DNA of 64,000 nucleotides from Curtobacterium sp. S6 (GCF_000710345.2 NZ_JHEL01000015.1:1302001-1366000); one strand, 5' to 3'. Positions 9,501 to 19,443 are shown, counted from the first letter of the stretch. The notes: generated by a model from the letters alone, not told the origin. Program-made: numbers and translations.

Positions 9501-9710
9501 CAGCCTCAGGAACACCAGATGGCGCGTGGGCGTTATGGAGACGTCCCGGTCGACCCCAACGCCCCCGAGCCACCGGACGATGAATGGGAAGGCTTTGAGC
9601 CATCCGCTCAGGACGAGGACGTCGAAGATTCGGCGGTCTTCGGCCAGGCGGCCATCGAGACCATTCTCGGCGGCCGTGTTTTGGAAGAACGCCCGCACCA
9701 CCGGGGATAG
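6513..9710 (+). CDS. dnaX: DNA polymerase III subunits gamma and tau
   Basis: The clamp-loader ATPase that loads the sliding clamp and couples the replicative polymerases. Residues 1-370 hold the AAA+ core: Walker A GPRGCGKT (44-51), zinc ligands Cys63, 72, 75 and 78, Walker B IFIIDEAH (123-130) and the sensor region FIFATTEPNK. A tau-type domain (SWADIIAAVGTYSKVGQATF onward) follows near residue 550. The remaining 440 or so residues are very rich in Pro, Glu, Ser, Ala and Gly and look disordered, ending in a conserved tail FGQAAIETILGGRVLEE. At 1065 residues it is at the long end for the family. GTG 6513 is chosen because VSTALYRRYRPETF is the canonical N terminus; GTG 6483 has no ribosome-binding site. 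recR follows after 60 bases. Confidence 0.93.
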   Translation: MSTALYRRYRPETFDDVIGQEHVTAPLMTALQKNRVNHAYLFSGPRGCGKTTSARILARCLNCAEGPTAHPCGVCASCQDLARDGAGSLDVIEMDAASHGGVDHARDLRERATFAPVRDRYKIFIIDEAHMVTREGFNALLKIVEEPPEHIKFIFATTEPNKVLGTIRSRTHHYPFRLVAPEVLRGYLTDLCAKENVQVEQGVLPLVVRAGGGSVRDSLSVLDQLMAGADQDGITYDLAVALLGFTHAELLDGVVDAFAAGDSPAVFHAVDRVVQTGQDPRRFVEDLLERFRDLIIIKAVPDSAGQILHGMPEDQIDRMRAQATQLGSSELSRAADISNAALTEMTGATSPQLHLELLCARILLPTAEDSSRGVNARVDRLERRVNMGEVGAVPAPLQTDPAAVTTPETPAEHLASQRDQPTAEPGSSARETALSMARQNRASESPAESGGPTSGETPHSTADTDTAHDPRPAAPSQDSPQSVAEVQPDQRTQPSPQGSAEPPRPEPSAGTAPPKNSAPRGNDSPEPAPNVPRPSSGSGDGTPVTMIERSWADIIAAVGTYSKVGQATFRECSPTRFDAGVLYVASSGPGIQSRVERFAPALANAVKDTLGIDCRVALDDGPQGGPSGPAGPSTPEPNRPVAGPPDAPRDANGSDDWPGDDAWQRAAHEASSGHQAQGSPRGEAQNPRPSATADNGTPISDGPRGGESAWRQHGAPREDAQEPQWSDDSSGESFSGWQVAPIPGDDPAPDQDRGDQAPPEDSGSPHASAETAQSDTPAGMAGPTGSDAAPRPEESADEASGSHAHLRVVPAEGSPEAHPAEATDEPVSPANASGAEAPRDIAGSQGPAPSPAHAEPSGHPGRAPEREPAEPAHDWSVAARSVGAPGHPVKGRECGWRYSGPESEDRATEHPSKWGQRTPHLTEVGGDSEMPAEDAQKGPSSRRTDKAERHLHAVKSDDEPGEAAENPNAADQSPQSEGYKPSFRERHAATIAANSTQPQEHQMARGRYGDVPVDPNAPEPPDDEWEGFEPSAQDEDVEDSAVFGQAAIETILGGRVLEERPHHRG

Positions 9711-9770
9711 CCCGGGGCAGAACAACAATCGGAAGAGGCCGTTGCCGGCCGACCAGAGAAGGGAGGATTC

Positions 9771-10673
9771 GTGTATCAAGGAGCCGTTCAGGACCTGATC
9801 GACGAGCTGGGCCGCCTGCCCGGCGTCGGACCCAAGTCCGCTCAACGCATCGCGTTCTACATCCTCAACTCCCCCGCCGACGAGATGGCGCAACTCGCCT
9901 CGGCCATCACGACGGTCAAGACCAAAGTCTCCTTCTGCGAGATCTGCGGCAACATATCGGAGAGCCCCAAGTGCTCGATCTGCCGAGACGCGCGCCGCGA
10001 CGGCTCGCTGATCTGCGTCGTGGAAGAACCCAAAGACGTCTCCGCGATCGAACGAACGGGAAGCTTCACGGGCCGCTATCACGTCCTCGGCGGTTCCATT
10101 AACCCCATGCAGGGCATCGGACCCGACCGGTTGCGTATCCGCGAGCTCGTCACGAGGCTGGCCGACGAGGAGATCCAGGAGATCATCCTCGCCATGGATC
10201 CCAATCTGGAGGGCGAAGCCACCGCAACGTACCTCTCCCGCATGCTGACTCCGATCGGCATCACCGTGTCTCGACTGGCCTCGGGGCTTCCCGTGGGTGG
10301 CGACCTCGAATATGCGGACGAAATCACCCTGGGCCGCGCCCTGGAAGGCCGCCGCGTGCTGACCGCGGGGCAACGAAAAGCGGAGGGAAGCGCTCAGGGG
10401 CCGCGCGAAACCGCAACGGCGGAGAGTACTTCCACCGAGGAGGACCCCTCCGCGATTCACACCCCGGAGTCCCGGGCGTCGACGGAATCATCGGCCGGCC
10501 CGGCCCCCGAGAACGAGGCACCCGACACGTCTTCTTCCGCAGAAATTCCCGACGCACAGGCCTCGGAGGCTCCCCTCGAAGGCAACGCGGAAGGACCCGC
10601 ACAGCCTGGCGTTCCGCGCCGATACCCGACCCCTCGACGCGGCGAGAAATTCGCCAACCCCTGGGCAGACTGA
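9771..10673 (+). CDS. recR: Recombination mediator RecR with a C-terminal extension
   Basis: RecR forms a DNA-clamp ring and works with RecO and RecF to load RecA on gaps. The first 200 residues are a normal RecR: helix-hairpin-helix ([16 protein letters not shown], 14-29), a four-Cys zinc finger (Cys56, 59, 68, 71) and a TOPRIM domain beginning [13 protein letters not shown]. After [11 protein letters not shown] the protein continues for about 95 residues of Ser, Thr, Glu, Ala and Pro, apparently disordered, ending [12 protein letters not shown]. Family members are usually near 200 residues. GTG 9771 has a GGGAGG site 4 bases before it. The dnaX-recR order is the usual bacterial pair. Confidence 0.93.
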   Translation: MYQGAVQDLIDELGRLPGVGPKSAQRIAFYILNSPADEMAQLASAITTVKTKVSFCEICGNISESPKCSICRDARRDGSLICVVEEPKDVSAIERTGSFTGRYHVLGGSINPMQGIGPDRLRIRELVTRLADEEIQEIILAMDPNLEGEATATYLSRMLTPIGITVSRLASGLPVGGDLEYADEITLGRALEGRRVLTAGQRKAEGSAQGPRETATAESTSTEEDPSAIHTPESRASTESSAGPAPENEAPDTSSSAEIPDAQASEAPLEGNAEGPAQPGVPRRYPTPRRGEKFANPWAD

Positions 10674-10687
10674 CCGGCCGAAATCCC

Positions 10688-10978
10688 TCAGCCGGCGACC
10701 CACGCGCCGGCCGTCGGGTTCCACTCGGATATGGAACGTCGGGTGACCAATCCGGCCTGCACGAAGGGGTCGGCATCGAGAGTCGCGGCCGCACGCTCGG
10801 CGGATGGGGCGGCCACCATGAGCATGCCGTGACCGAGATCGGAATCGATGAGCTGGCCGGAAGCGAGCAAACTGCCGTCCTGCTGGAGACGGCCAAAGAA
10901 TGCGTGCCTCTCCGGTCGCAGACGGGCGAGTTCCTGAGGTTGCGATACGTAGGTATACGTCACGACAAATACGGTCAT
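10688..10978 (-). CDS. YciI-family protein
   Basis: A 96-residue protein with the YCII fold, a ferredoxin-like alpha/beta barrel dimer. It has the conserved ERHAFFGRLQQDGSLLASG region containing the family His, and a later ADPFVQAGLV stretch. Members resemble muconolactone isomerase-like and dye-decolorising domains but most have no known reaction. It starts 52 bases after the end of the esterase gene on the same strand, so the two may be co-transcribed. It is convergent with recR, with only 14 bases between the stops. Confidence 0.8.
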   Translation of the reverse strand: MTVFVVTYTYVSQPQELARLRPERHAFFGRLQQDGSLLASGQLIDSDLGHGMLMVAAPSAERAAATLDADPFVQAGLVTRRSISEWNPTAGAWVAG

Positions 10979-11030
10979 TCGGCCAGGCTACATCGCCCGG
11001 GGAAGCATCCTGGCCGGGCCACTCGTGCGA

Positions 11031-11942
11031 TCACTCGGTCGCGGAACGCCCCACATGTTGGCGGATAAAAAGGGCCGCCCGGTCCAGCGCATCCCCCGCC
11101 TCATCCAGGTGATCGACGAAAGCCTGAAACACGTGCGGAACCTTGGCCGTCACATCCAAGATCACATCCACCTCGGCATCACGGGCCCTTTCGGCGAACC
11201 GAACCGAGTCATCCAGCAAGAGCTCATCCGAGCCGACCTGCAACAAAAGCGGCGGGAACCCCTTCATGTCGGCGTAGACGGCCGGAGAGGTCATCTCCGT
11301 GTGGGGGTCCGATCCGGCGAGATACCGCTCCCCCGAAGCAATAAGTGCCTCGGGGGTAAAAAACGGATCTATCCCGCGCTTGGACTCGAAGCTTCCTCCG
11401 GAGCGACGTTGATCCAACCCCGGAGAGAAGCACACGACGCACGACGGGACCGGCAACCCAGCGTTCTTCGCCGCCAACACCGTCGTGACGCTCAAGCCGC
11501 CGCCGGCCGAATCGCCCAGGATGGTGGCGTCCTGCGGGGCCACGCCCTGATTCAAGAGCGCCTGATAGGCGTTGAAGCAGTCCGTGACACCGGCCGGGTA
11601 AGGGTTTTCCGGCGCAAGCCGGTAATCGACCGACAGTGCCCTAATTCCCGTGCGAAGCACGAGGTGAGCCGTCAAACTCATCGCCGTGGAGGGGGATCCT
11701 AATGCGAACGATCCGCCGTGGAAATACAACATTGTTCCCGGTCGCGGGTTCTCCCGGGGCTCAACCAGGACCGCGGGACGCCCGGCGATCGTCGTGTCGG
11801 TGAGCGTTACACCGCTAGGCACGGGAAAAGTGCTCATCATCTCGGCGAATCCCTTGCGTAATTCTTCTACGGGCCTGGGCTGAGCTCCCCCGCCGCCGCG
11901 CGTCAACATGTCTCGAACAGCGTTTCGCTGGTTTATAGTCAT
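11031..11942 (-). CDS. Alpha/beta hydrolase, hormone-sensitive-lipase type esterase
   Basis: A 303-residue esterase of family IV type. The oxyanion-hole motif HGGSF, the nucleophile elbow GDSAGGG, a catalytic Asp in SDELLLDD and a His in VPHVFQ are all visible in order. No signal peptide is present, so it should be cytoplasmic. It hydrolyses short-chain carboxylic esters if typical of the family; the natural substrate is not apparent. The YciI gene follows on the same strand. The region before the start (11943-12198) is shared with the divergent lysC promoter. Confidence 0.88.
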   Translation of the reverse strand: MTINQRNAVRDMLTRGGGGAQPRPVEELRKGFAEMMSTFPVPSGVTLTDTTIAGRPAVLVEPRENPRPGTMLYFHGGSFALGSPSTAMSLTAHLVLRTGIRALSVDYRLAPENPYPAGVTDCFNAYQALLNQGVAPQDATILGDSAGGGLSVTTVLAAKNAGLPVPSCVVCFSPGLDQRRSGGSFESKRGIDPFFTPEALIASGERYLAGSDPHTEMTSPAVYADMKGFPPLLLQVGSDELLLDDSVRFAERARDAEVDVILDVTAKVPHVFQAFVDHLDEAGDALDRAALFIRQHVGRSATE

Positions 11943-12198
11943 GCCCTAGTTTCCCACCGTGTCCAGGGCGTAGCCGACGCACCTGGCCTGATCCCGAGTG
12001 ATCTGGCTCCCAACTGTGACGCCCACGTTGCCGTTGAGGCGTCTCCGTGTGTCACATAGTGGGAATGCATTCACGTATGAGCGTAACGCTCCCCCACCGA
12101 CTAACCTGTAGGACGATCCGCATCGGTGATTCCGCGGATCCTCGTCGCCGCGACCCCCGCGCGACCTTGACCGACACCACACCTCCGAGGGAGACCCC

Positions 12199-13500
12199 AT
12201 GAGCCTCATCGTTCAGAAATTCGGCGGCTCGTCCGTGTCGGACGCCGAGGGTGTCAAACGCGTCGCACGCAGGGTCGTCGAGACGAAGAACCAGGGCCAC
12301 GACGTCGTCGTGGTGGTCTCCGCCATGGGCGACACCACCGACGAGCTCCTGGACCTCGCCGGCGAAGTATCGAATGAAACCCAGGCGAGCCGCGAGCTCG
12401 ACATGCTCCTGACGGCCGGCGAACGGATCTCCATGTCCGTCTTGGCGATCGCCATCCACGGCCTCGGGGCCTCCGCCCAGTCCTTCACCGGATCCCAGGC
12501 CGGCATGATCACCGACGGCGTCCACGGCAGTGCACGCCTCGTCGAGGTCCACCCCGACCGCATCCAGGAATCGGTCGAGGCCGGAAACATCGCGATCGTC
12601 GCGGGGTTCCAGGGCATGAACCGCCAAACCCGCGACATCACCACCCTCGGACGCGGAGGCTCGGATACCACCGCGGTCGCGCTCGCCTCCGCCTTGGGCG
12701 CGGATTACTGCGAGATCTACTCGGACGTGGACGGCGTCTTCACGGCCGACCCGCGCATCGTCAACGCGGCCCACAAGCTCAACGAGGTCTCGAGCGAAGA
12801 GATGCTCGAGATGGCGGCCAACGGCGCCAAGATCCTCCACCTCCGTTGCGTGGAATACGCTCGACGTTTCAAAATAAAACTGCATGTCCGTTCGTCATTC
12901 AGCGATCTCGAAGGAACCTGGGTCATCCCGAATTCCACCGACGCCGACGCCGACGCGCACGACCTGACAAAGGAGATCCCCTTGGAACAGCCCCTCATCT
13001 CCGGTGTGGCGCACGACCGGACCCAGGCAAAGGTCACCGTGGTCGACGTGCCCGACGTGCCCGGATACGCCTCGAAAATCTTTGGTTCGCTCAACGACGC
13101 CAAGATCAACCTGGACATGATCGTCCAGAACGTCTCGACTCGTTCGGAGGCACGCACCGATATTTCCTTCACCCTGCCGCAGGACCAGGGCGACACCGCC
13201 ATCGAGGTCCTGAAGCGAGTCAGGGACGAGATCGGCTTCGCCGACATCGAGTACAACGACGCGATCGGCAAGCTGTCGCTCGTGGGCGCCGGCATGAAGT
13301 CCAACCCCGGGGTCTCATTCCAATTCTTCGACGCCCTGTCCAAGGCCGGCGTCAACATCGACATGATCTCGACCTCGGAGATCCGCATCTCCGTGATCAC
13401 GCGGGCAGACCTTCTGGACGACGCCGTTCGGGCCGTTCACACCGCCTTCAACCTCGATGCCGAAGGAGAGGCCACGGTCTACGGGGGCACCGGGCGCTGA
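12199..13500 (+). CDS. lysC: Aspartate kinase, alpha subunit
   Basis: Catalyses ATP-dependent phosphorylation of aspartate, the first step toward lysine, threonine, methionine and diaminopimelate. The 433-residue protein has the kinase domain (KFGGSS at residues 7-12; the [13 protein letters not shown] region later) and two C-terminal ACT domains that bind feedback effectors. The size and arrangement match the corynebacterial alpha-2 beta-2 enzyme. An internal start for a beta subunit lies at 12982. asd, which often follows lysC in actinobacteria, is absent here; a putative DNA glycosylase gene starts 4 bases after the stop. Confidence 0.95.
   Translation: MSLIVQKFGGSSVSDAEGVKRVARRVVETKNQGHDVVVVVSAMGDTTDELLDLAGEVSNETQASRELDMLLTAGERISMSVLAIAIHGLGASAQSFTGSQAGMITDGVHGSARLVEVHPDRIQESVEAGNIAIVAGFQGMNRQTRDITTLGRGGSDTTAVALASALGADYCEIYSDVDGVFTADPRIVNAAHKLNEVSSEEMLEMAANGAKILHLRCVEYARRFKIKLHVRSSFSDLEGTWVIPNSTDADADAHDLTKEIPLEQPLISGVAHDRTQAKVTVVDVPDVPGYASKIFGSLNDAKINLDMIVQNVSTRSEARTDISFTLPQDQGDTAIEVLKRVRDEIGFADIEYNDAIGKLSLVGAGMKSNPGVSFQFFDALSKAGVNIDMISTSEIRISVITRADLLDDAVRAVHTAFNLDAEGEATVYGGTGR
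12982..13500 (+). CDS. lysC: Aspartate kinase beta subunit from an internal TTG start
   Basis: An AAAGGAG sequence (12969-12975) lies six bases before an in-frame TTG (12982, codon 262 of lysC). Translation from it gives 172 residues comprising the two ACT domains. The beta subunit of Corynebacterium glutamicum LysC, made the same way, has the same length and starts at the matching point ([12 protein letters not shown] here). The site is seen in the sequence; its use is inferred. Confidence 0.75.
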   Translation: MEQPLISGVAHDRTQAKVTVVDVPDVPGYASKIFGSLNDAKINLDMIVQNVSTRSEARTDISFTLPQDQGDTAIEVLKRVRDEIGFADIEYNDAIGKLSLVGAGMKSNPGVSFQFFDALSKAGVNIDMISTSEIRISVITRADLLDDAVRAVHTAFNLDAEGEATVYGGTGR

Positions 13501-13504
13501 CCCG

Positions 13505-14464
13505 ATGACCGTGCCTGACGTCGAACCACCCCTGGCCGCCACGCCCGTCGCCCTGACGGGCGACTCGTGGCGCACCCTGGCGGAAGAACACCGAGAACGG
13601 GCGGCGATCTACACCGAACCGTTCCTGGAGCGACGTCATCACGGCCGCAAACATCCCGTCGAGGATTTCCTCTTCACCTACTACACCCTGAAACCGGGGC
13701 AGCTCCTCCGCTGGCATCCCGGCCCCGGCGTCATCCTTCTCGACGCGGGCGACCGAGCGGACTGGAAATACTATCGACGCCCCACCGAGGCGGAATTGCG
13801 CGCTGCGGGGATCGCGGATCACGAGGTCGAGGCACAGCGCTCGCAGGCCTCCATCGTGGACCTGGGGGCGTTCCTCGACGCCCGTTCCACCGCCGTGGAC
13901 TTCACGCGCGACATCCTGGCCCGCACCGCGGCCAAGCCGGGCAATTTTGGGTGCTTCGGAATGCACGAGTGGGCGATGGCCTACCGCTCCGACGAACAAG
14001 AAATTCGGCACGAATACCTGGACCTGCGCCTCGGCTCCGAGGGAACCGACGAGGTCGTCGAGGCCCACCGCATCCACTGCACGCATTTCGACGCCTTCAG
14101 GTTCTTCCAGCCGCAAGCCAAGCCGCGCAATGAGATCCAACCGACGCGGGAAGATCAGCGCTACCTGGAGCAGCCCGGCTGTCTGCACGCCAATATGGAT
14201 ATCTACAAATGGGCCTACAAGCTGATTCCGCTGGTGGACTCGGCCCTGCTCATGGACTGTTTTGAGCTGGCCTGGCAGGTGCGCGAGATGGACATGCGCG
14301 CGGCCCCCTACGACCTCCTGGCCTGGGGGTACGAACCGATTCAGGTCGAAACCCCGCGCGGCAAGAAGCAGTACGCCACGATGCAACGGGAATTCGCATC
14401 CACATCGGTGGTATTGCGCGAGCGGCTGCTGGATAGCATTCGCCGGGCCGAATCTTTGGATTAA
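13505..14464 (+). CDS. Actinobacterial protein usually annotated 3-methyladenine DNA glycosylase
   Basis: A soluble protein of 319 residues with the conserved HPVEDFLFTYYTLKPGQLLR near the N terminus, FGCFGMHEWAMAYR in the middle and CTHFDAFRFF after it. The pattern matches a family common in actinobacteria that databases label 3-methyladenine DNA glycosylase. I do not see a recognisable AlkA helix-hairpin-helix with its catalytic Asp, so the activity should be treated as unproven. It starts 4 bases after lysC, suggesting co-transcription. Upstream in-frame start codons inside lysC are less likely. Confidence 0.6.
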   Translation: MTVPDVEPPLAATPVALTGDSWRTLAEEHRERAAIYTEPFLERRHHGRKHPVEDFLFTYYTLKPGQLLRWHPGPGVILLDAGDRADWKYYRRPTEAELRAAGIADHEVEAQRSQASIVDLGAFLDARSTAVDFTRDILARTAAKPGNFGCFGMHEWAMAYRSDEQEIRHEYLDLRLGSEGTDEVVEAHRIHCTHFDAFRFFQPQAKPRNEIQPTREDQRYLEQPGCLHANMDIYKWAYKLIPLVDSALLMDCFELAWQVREMDMRAAPYDLLAWGYEPIQVETPRGKKQYATMQREFASTSVVLRERLLDSIRRAESLD

Positions 14465-14658
14465 CCAAAATCCCTGATTTCGTGTCGTGTCATATCACGG
14501 GTGACTCCACGCACGCACATCACCGGTACGAGTACCGCCACGCGATAACTTCTTCGACATTTCATGAGTCATATTCCACGTCGAACCCAAAGAATAAGCA
14601 TTTTGTGAAAATCTGAGGTGGTTGAAGGTACGTCTGCCATCCTGAGGAGTTTTCACCC

Positions 14659-15840
14659 GTGTCCATCTCTCGTCGTACGACCATCGTTTCGGCATCGGGC
14701 CTTCTCGGAGCGGTGCTCCTCAGCGCCTGCGGCAAGCAGACCACCGACGCCGCGTCAGGCGCCTCGGGCAGCGCCTCGGCATCGGCCTCTCCATCGGCGT
14801 CCGCCTCCGCGTCGGCGAGCCCTTCCGAAAAGCTGGTGGCCTGGACCGATAACGCCGCGGTGTCACACCTGTTCTTCCATTCCCTCGTGGCCGATCCGAA
14901 GCGCGCTTTCGACGGTGATTCCGAGGCCGGCGGCTACCTCGACTACATGGTCACGATCAAAGAGTTCAAGAGCGTCCTGCAACAGGTCTACGACCGGAAT
15001 TACGTGCTGGTCAGCCCGCATCAGCTCTACACCGCGACGCCGGACGGCGGTCTCACCCCCAAGGCCCTCGACCTTCCGGAAGGCAAGAAGCCCCTGGTCA
15101 TCTCCTTCGACGACCTCTCCTATTACGAGTACATGAACGGTGACGGCTTCGCGGATCGCCTGATCGTCAAGGACGGCAAGGTCGTCAACGAGTACCACGA
15201 TGCATCGGGCAAGAAACTGACCGGCGCCTACGATCACCTACCGATCGTCGACGAATTCGTGGAGCAGCACCCCGATTTCTCCCACGACGGCGCCAAGGGC
15301 GTCATCGCTCTCACCGGCTACAACGGGATTCTTGGCTATCGCACGTCGGATTACTCGTATAAAGACGAGAATAAGAACATCGAGGCCGACAAGAAGAAGG
15401 CGAAGGAAGTCGCCGAGGCGATCAAGAAGAGCGGTTGGGAATTCGCCAGCCACTCGTGGGGCCACATCAATTTCACGACCTCACCGCTCGAGCACATCCG
15501 CGAGGACAATGAGAAGTGGCAGCGAGAGGTTGCCCCGCTCATCGGCAAGACCGACCTGTTGATCTACCCGTTCGGGGCCGACATCGCCAAGGTCGAGGAC
15601 TACGCCGGAGCGAAATTCGATTACCTCAAGTCCCAGGGATTCAATGCGTTTTTCAACGTGGACGGCTCGACCCCCGCGTGGGGCCAGCTTCGACCGAATT
15701 ATTTGCGGGAGGCGCGCATCAACGTCGACGGCATTTCGCTGAAGTACGCGCTCAAGGGCCAGCAGACTGCGTTGCTGGAATTCTTCGATCCGAAGGCCGT
15801 CCTCGATCCCGCCCGTCCGCCGTCGATCTCCGGCTCATGA
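14659..15840 (+). CDS. Polysaccharide deacetylase-like lipoprotein
   Basis: A 393-residue exported lipoprotein. The N terminus has a basic start, a hydrophobic core and the lipobox LLSAC, followed by a Ser/Ala-rich linker of about 45 residues. The catalytic domain has a NodB-like motif 1 (ISFDD) and motif 2 (HSWGH), giving the Asp-His-His metal site, but about 115 residues separate them, more than in standard carbohydrate esterase family 4 enzymes. It probably removes N- or O-acetyl groups from a wall polymer. GTG 14659 has a GAGGAG site nine bases upstream. It is monocistronic. Confidence 0.8.
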   Translation: MSISRRTTIVSASGLLGAVLLSACGKQTTDAASGASGSASASASPSASASASASPSEKLVAWTDNAAVSHLFFHSLVADPKRAFDGDSEAGGYLDYMVTIKEFKSVLQQVYDRNYVLVSPHQLYTATPDGGLTPKALDLPEGKKPLVISFDDLSYYEYMNGDGFADRLIVKDGKVVNEYHDASGKKLTGAYDHLPIVDEFVEQHPDFSHDGAKGVIALTGYNGILGYRTSDYSYKDENKNIEADKKKAKEVAEAIKKSGWEFASHSWGHINFTTSPLEHIREDNEKWQREVAPLIGKTDLLIYPFGADIAKVEDYAGAKFDYLKSQGFNAFFNVDGSTPAWGQLRPNYLREARINVDGISLKYALKGQQTALLEFFDPKAVLDPARPPSISGS

Positions 15841-16027
15841 GTCGGCGCGAGTCTCGGGTTGTCCACAGCGTGACGCCGGGGGCCACGCAGCGTTCCCCGA
15901 GAGGCTAAACTGATTCAGCAAGCTCGCGGAGCGTCCGGGTACTTCGTGTCCGACGTGAGACGGCACCGGTTTCCGCGCGCCCGAACACACCACCACCGCG
16001 TACCCAACCCGCGTACAGGAGCGACGG

Positions 16028-16279
16028 ATGCCCCGGATCATTGTTGATGTCATGCCCAAGCCAGAGATTCTTGACCCGCAGGGCAAGGCGATCGCCCGAG
16101 AACTGCCGCACATCGGCATCAGCGGCTTCACCGAGGTCCGCCAGGGCAAGCGGTTCGAACTGACCGTCGAGGGCGAGGTCACCGAGCGCCATCTGGATGA
16201 GGCACGTCGAGCAGGCGAAGAGATCCTCTCCAACCCGGTCATCGAGGACGTCGTCAACGTCTCCGTGGTGGAGGACTGA
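16028..16279 (+). CDS. purS: Phosphoribosylformylglycinamidine synthase subunit PurS
   Basis: The small structural subunit (83 residues) that bridges PurQ and PurL in the three-part FGAM synthase of purine biosynthesis. It begins [20 protein letters not shown], the typical PurS start, and shows the short alternating strand-helix pattern of the family. It is the first gene of a purS-purQ-purL operon; purQ begins two bases after its stop. A TAAACT box at 15906-15911 could be the -10 element of the operon promoter, with about 110 bases of leader, but no convincing -35 is seen. Confidence 0.93.
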   Translation: MPRIIVDVMPKPEILDPQGKAIARELPHIGISGFTEVRQGKRFELTVEGEVTERHLDEARRAGEEILSNPVIEDVVNVSVVED

Positions 16280-16281
16280 CC

Positions 16282-17091
16282 GTGTCCCAGTCTCTCTCAG
16301 CCACCGAAGCCCCCCTGATCGCCGATCTCTCCTCCTCGGTTCCCGATGAGCGGCTCGCCGACGTGCGCGTCGGCATCGTGACCTTCCCCGGGACCCTCGA
16401 CGACCGCGACGCCGCCCGCGCGATTCGCTTGGCCGGCGGAACACCCGTACCGCTCTGGTACAAAGACACCGACCTGCTCGACGTGGACGCCGTCGTCGTG
16501 CCCGGCGGCTTCTCCTACGGCGACTACCTGCGCGCCGGCGCCATCGCCGCGAAGGCACCGCTCATGAGCAAGGTCTACGACGCCGCAACCGCCGCGGGCA
16601 CCTCGGGTTCCGCCCCGCTGCCCGTGCTGGGAATCTGCAACGGATTCCAGATCCTCACGGAGCTGCATCTCTTGCCCGGCTCCATGATCAAGAACGACCA
16701 TCTCAAGTTCGTGTGCCGGGACCAGCGCCTGCGCGTCGAGACCACCGCGACCCCGTGGACGGCGGGGCTTCGGCGAGGCGGGGAGATCGTCGTCCCCCTG
16801 AAGAATCAGGACGGTCAATACGTCGCGGACGACGCGACCCTCCGGGCCCTCGAAGAGGAGAATCGCGTGGCCTTCCGCTACGTGGATGGCAATCCGAACG
16901 GTTCACGCCAGGACATCGCCGGCGTGACCAACCAGCGCGGCAACGTCGTGGGGCTCATGCCTCACCCGGAGCACGCGGTGGAACCCGGTTTCGGCCCCTC
17001 GTCCTCGGGTCACGGCGAGGTCGCCATGCGCTACGGAGCCGACGGCTTGAGCATTTTCTCGTCCCTCCTCCACCAGATCGCCTCCGCCTGA
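16282..17091 (+). CDS. purQ: Phosphoribosylformylglycinamidine synthase subunit PurQ (glutaminase)
   Basis: The class I glutamine amidotransferase subunit (269 residues) that supplies ammonia to PurL. The nucleophilic Cys is in the elbow GICNGFQIL, and the His and Glu of the triad lie in [13 protein letters not shown]. The N terminus carries about 25 residues before the usual [14 protein letters not shown] start, so a downstream start is possible, although GTG 16282 fits the tight spacing after purS. It ends 33 bases before purL. Confidence 0.95.
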   Translation: MSQSLSATEAPLIADLSSSVPDERLADVRVGIVTFPGTLDDRDAARAIRLAGGTPVPLWYKDTDLLDVDAVVVPGGFSYGDYLRAGAIAAKAPLMSKVYDAATAAGTSGSAPLPVLGICNGFQILTELHLLPGSMIKNDHLKFVCRDQRLRVETTATPWTAGLRRGGEIVVPLKNQDGQYVADDATLRALEEENRVAFRYVDGNPNGSRQDIAGVTNQRGNVVGLMPHPEHAVEPGFGPSSSGHGEVAMRYGADGLSIFSSLLHQIASA

Positions 17092-17124
17092 TCTTTCGAG
17101 CCGAACCAAGGATTTCCACGCATC

Positions 17125-19428
17125 ATGAATGACCAGCAGTTCAACCTGGACACCGTCGACAACGCAGCAGCCACCCCGGAGACCGAACTCCCCTGGGCGG
17201 AACTCGGCCTGAAGGAGAACGAGTTCGAGGACGTCAAGAAGATCCTCGGGCGGCGCCCCACCGCCGCGGAGCTGGCCATGTACTCGGTCATGTGGTCCGA
17301 GCACTGCTCCTACAAGTCCTCCAAGGTTCACCTGAAGCAATTCGGGGCCAAGGTCACGGAGGAGATGACAAAGGACCTCATGGTCGGGATCGGCGAGAAC
17401 GCCGGCGTGACCGACATCGGCAATGGCTGGGCCGTGACCTTCAAGATCGAGTCCCACAACCATCCTTCCTACGTCGAGCCGTACCAGGGCGCCGCGACCG
17501 GCGTCGGCGGAATCGTCCGAGACATCATTTCGATGGGCGCGCGGCCGGTGGCCGTGATGGACCCGTTGCGCTTCGGCGCGATCGACCACCCCGACACCCA
17601 ACGCGTGGTCAACGGCGTCGTCGCCGGTGTGGGCGGATACGGCAACTCCCTCGGCCTGCCGAATATCGGTGGCGAGGTCGAGTTTGACCCCTGCTACCAG
17701 GCAAATCCCCTGGTTAACGCCTTGGCCGTCGGCGTCATGCGGCACGAAGACATCCGGTTGGCCAATGCCTCGGGCGTCGGCAATCAGGTGATCCTCTTCG
17801 GCGCCCGCACCGGCGGCGACGGCATCGGTGGTGCGTCCGTTCTGGCCTCGGAGTCCTTCGACGACGCCAAGCCCTCGAAGCGGCCCGCGGTGCAGGTGGG
17901 TGACCCCTTCGCGGAAAAGGTCCTCATCGAGTGCTGCCTCGAACTGTTCAAGGGCTCGGTCGTCGAAGGCATCCAAGACCTGGGTGCGGCCGGGATTTCC
18001 TGCGCCACCTCCGAGCTGGCCTCGAACGGCGAAGGCGGCATGCACGTGGACCTCACCAAGGTCCTCTTGCGCGACAGCACGCTGACCCCCGGCGAGATTC
18101 TCATGTCGGAATCACAGGAACGCATGATGGCCGTGGTGACGCCCCAGAACATGGCCCGATTCGAAGAAATCATGCAGAAGTGGGACGTCGAATACTCGGT
18201 CCTGGGCGAGGTCACCGATTCCGGGCGGCTCGTGATCGAGTGGAACGGTGAGGTCATCGTCGACGTCGACCCGCGCACCGTGGCCCACGAAGGCCCGACG
18301 TATGAGCGCCCCTTCGAGCGACCCTCCTGGCAGGATGCCACCCAAGAAGACCACTTCACCGGCTCTCCCGCGGATGCGGATCGCCCCTCCGGGGAGCGAC
18401 TCGGCCAGGCCATCCTCGACCTCATGGCTACCCCGAACCTGTGCTCTAAAGAATGGGTCACGGACCAGTACGACCGCTACGTCCAGGGCAACACCGCGCT
18501 GTCCCAGCCCGACGACGCCGGCGTGATCCGCGTGGACGAAGAGACCGGCCTGGGCGTGGCTCTCTCGACCGACGCCAACCCGCGCTACGCATACCTGGAT
18601 CCCTATGAGGGCGCTCGTGCGTCCCTCGCGGAGGCCTACCGCAACGTCTCGACGGCGGGCGCACGACCCGTGGCGGTCTCCGACTGCCTGAACTTCGGTT
18701 CCCCCGAAGACCCCGAGATCATGTGGCAGTTCGCCGAGGCCGTTCGGGGCCTCTCGGACGGTTGCATGGAACTCGGCGTGCCCGTGACCGGCGGCAACGT
18801 CTCCCTGTACAACCAGACGGGCGGCCGGGCCATTAACCCGACCCCCGTGGTGGCGATGATGGGCGTCCTCGATGACGTCGGACGGCGGACCCCCTCCGGC
18901 TGGGCACCCTCGGAAGACGGCAACGCGATCTATCTGCTGGGCACCACAGCCGACGAGCTCGACGGCTCCGAGTGGGCACGCATGAAAGGCCACCTCGGCG
19001 GCCGCCCGCCCCGGGTCGATCTTGCGCGAGAAAAGCTGCTCGGCGATATCCTCGTGAACATGTCCCGCGACGGCATGATCGACGCCGCGCACGACCTCTC
19101 GCAGGGCGGCCTGGCCGCGGCCCTGGCGGATTCCTGCCTGCGGTTCGGCGTCGGGGCCCGCATCGGCCTGGGTGAGGTCGCCGAGCGGGACGGCGTCGAC
19201 GACTTTACGTTGCTCTTCTCCGAGACTCAGGGCCGGGCCATCTGCTCGGTGCCGCGCACGGAGGAGGTCCGATTCAAAGACATGTGCACCGCCCGCGGTT
19301 ACGCCTTCGCCCGGATCGGCGTCGTGGACGCCGTGAACGATGCCTTGGATCTGCAGGGCCTGGCAAGCATCGGCCTGCACGAGCTGCGTGAGGCGTGGTC
19401 GGGCACGCTACCGAAGCACTTCGGCTAG
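17125..19428 (+). CDS. purL: Phosphoribosylformylglycinamidine synthase subunit PurL
   Basis: The ATP-dependent synthetase subunit that converts FGAR to FGAM with ammonia from PurQ. At 767 residues it is the small bacterial PurL form. Two tandem PurM-like halves are visible, with [19 protein letters not shown], then KIESHNHPS near the N terminus, [16 protein letters not shown] in the first half and [18 protein letters not shown] in the second. It is the last gene of the purSQL operon, ending at a bidirectional terminator. Confidence 0.97.
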   Translation: MNDQQFNLDTVDNAAATPETELPWAELGLKENEFEDVKKILGRRPTAAELAMYSVMWSEHCSYKSSKVHLKQFGAKVTEEMTKDLMVGIGENAGVTDIGNGWAVTFKIESHNHPSYVEPYQGAATGVGGIVRDIISMGARPVAVMDPLRFGAIDHPDTQRVVNGVVAGVGGYGNSLGLPNIGGEVEFDPCYQANPLVNALAVGVMRHEDIRLANASGVGNQVILFGARTGGDGIGGASVLASESFDDAKPSKRPAVQVGDPFAEKVLIECCLELFKGSVVEGIQDLGAAGISCATSELASNGEGGMHVDLTKVLLRDSTLTPGEILMSESQERMMAVVTPQNMARFEEIMQKWDVEYSVLGEVTDSGRLVIEWNGEVIVDVDPRTVAHEGPTYERPFERPSWQDATQEDHFTGSPADADRPSGERLGQAILDLMATPNLCSKEWVTDQYDRYVQGNTALSQPDDAGVIRVDEETGLGVALSTDANPRYAYLDPYEGARASLAEAYRNVSTAGARPVAVSDCLNFGSPEDPEIMWQFAEAVRGLSDGCMELGVPVTGGNVSLYNQTGGRAINPTPVVAMMGVLDDVGRRTPSGWAPSEDGNAIYLLGTTADELDGSEWARMKGHLGGRPPRVDLAREKLLGDILVNMSRDGMIDAAHDLSQGGLAAALADSCLRFGVGARIGLGEVAERDGVDDFTLLFSETQGRAICSVPRTEEVRFKDMCTARGYAFARIGVVDAVNDALDLQGLASIGLHELREAWSGTLPKHFG

Positions 19429-19443
19429 GACCGACCCGCCCGC

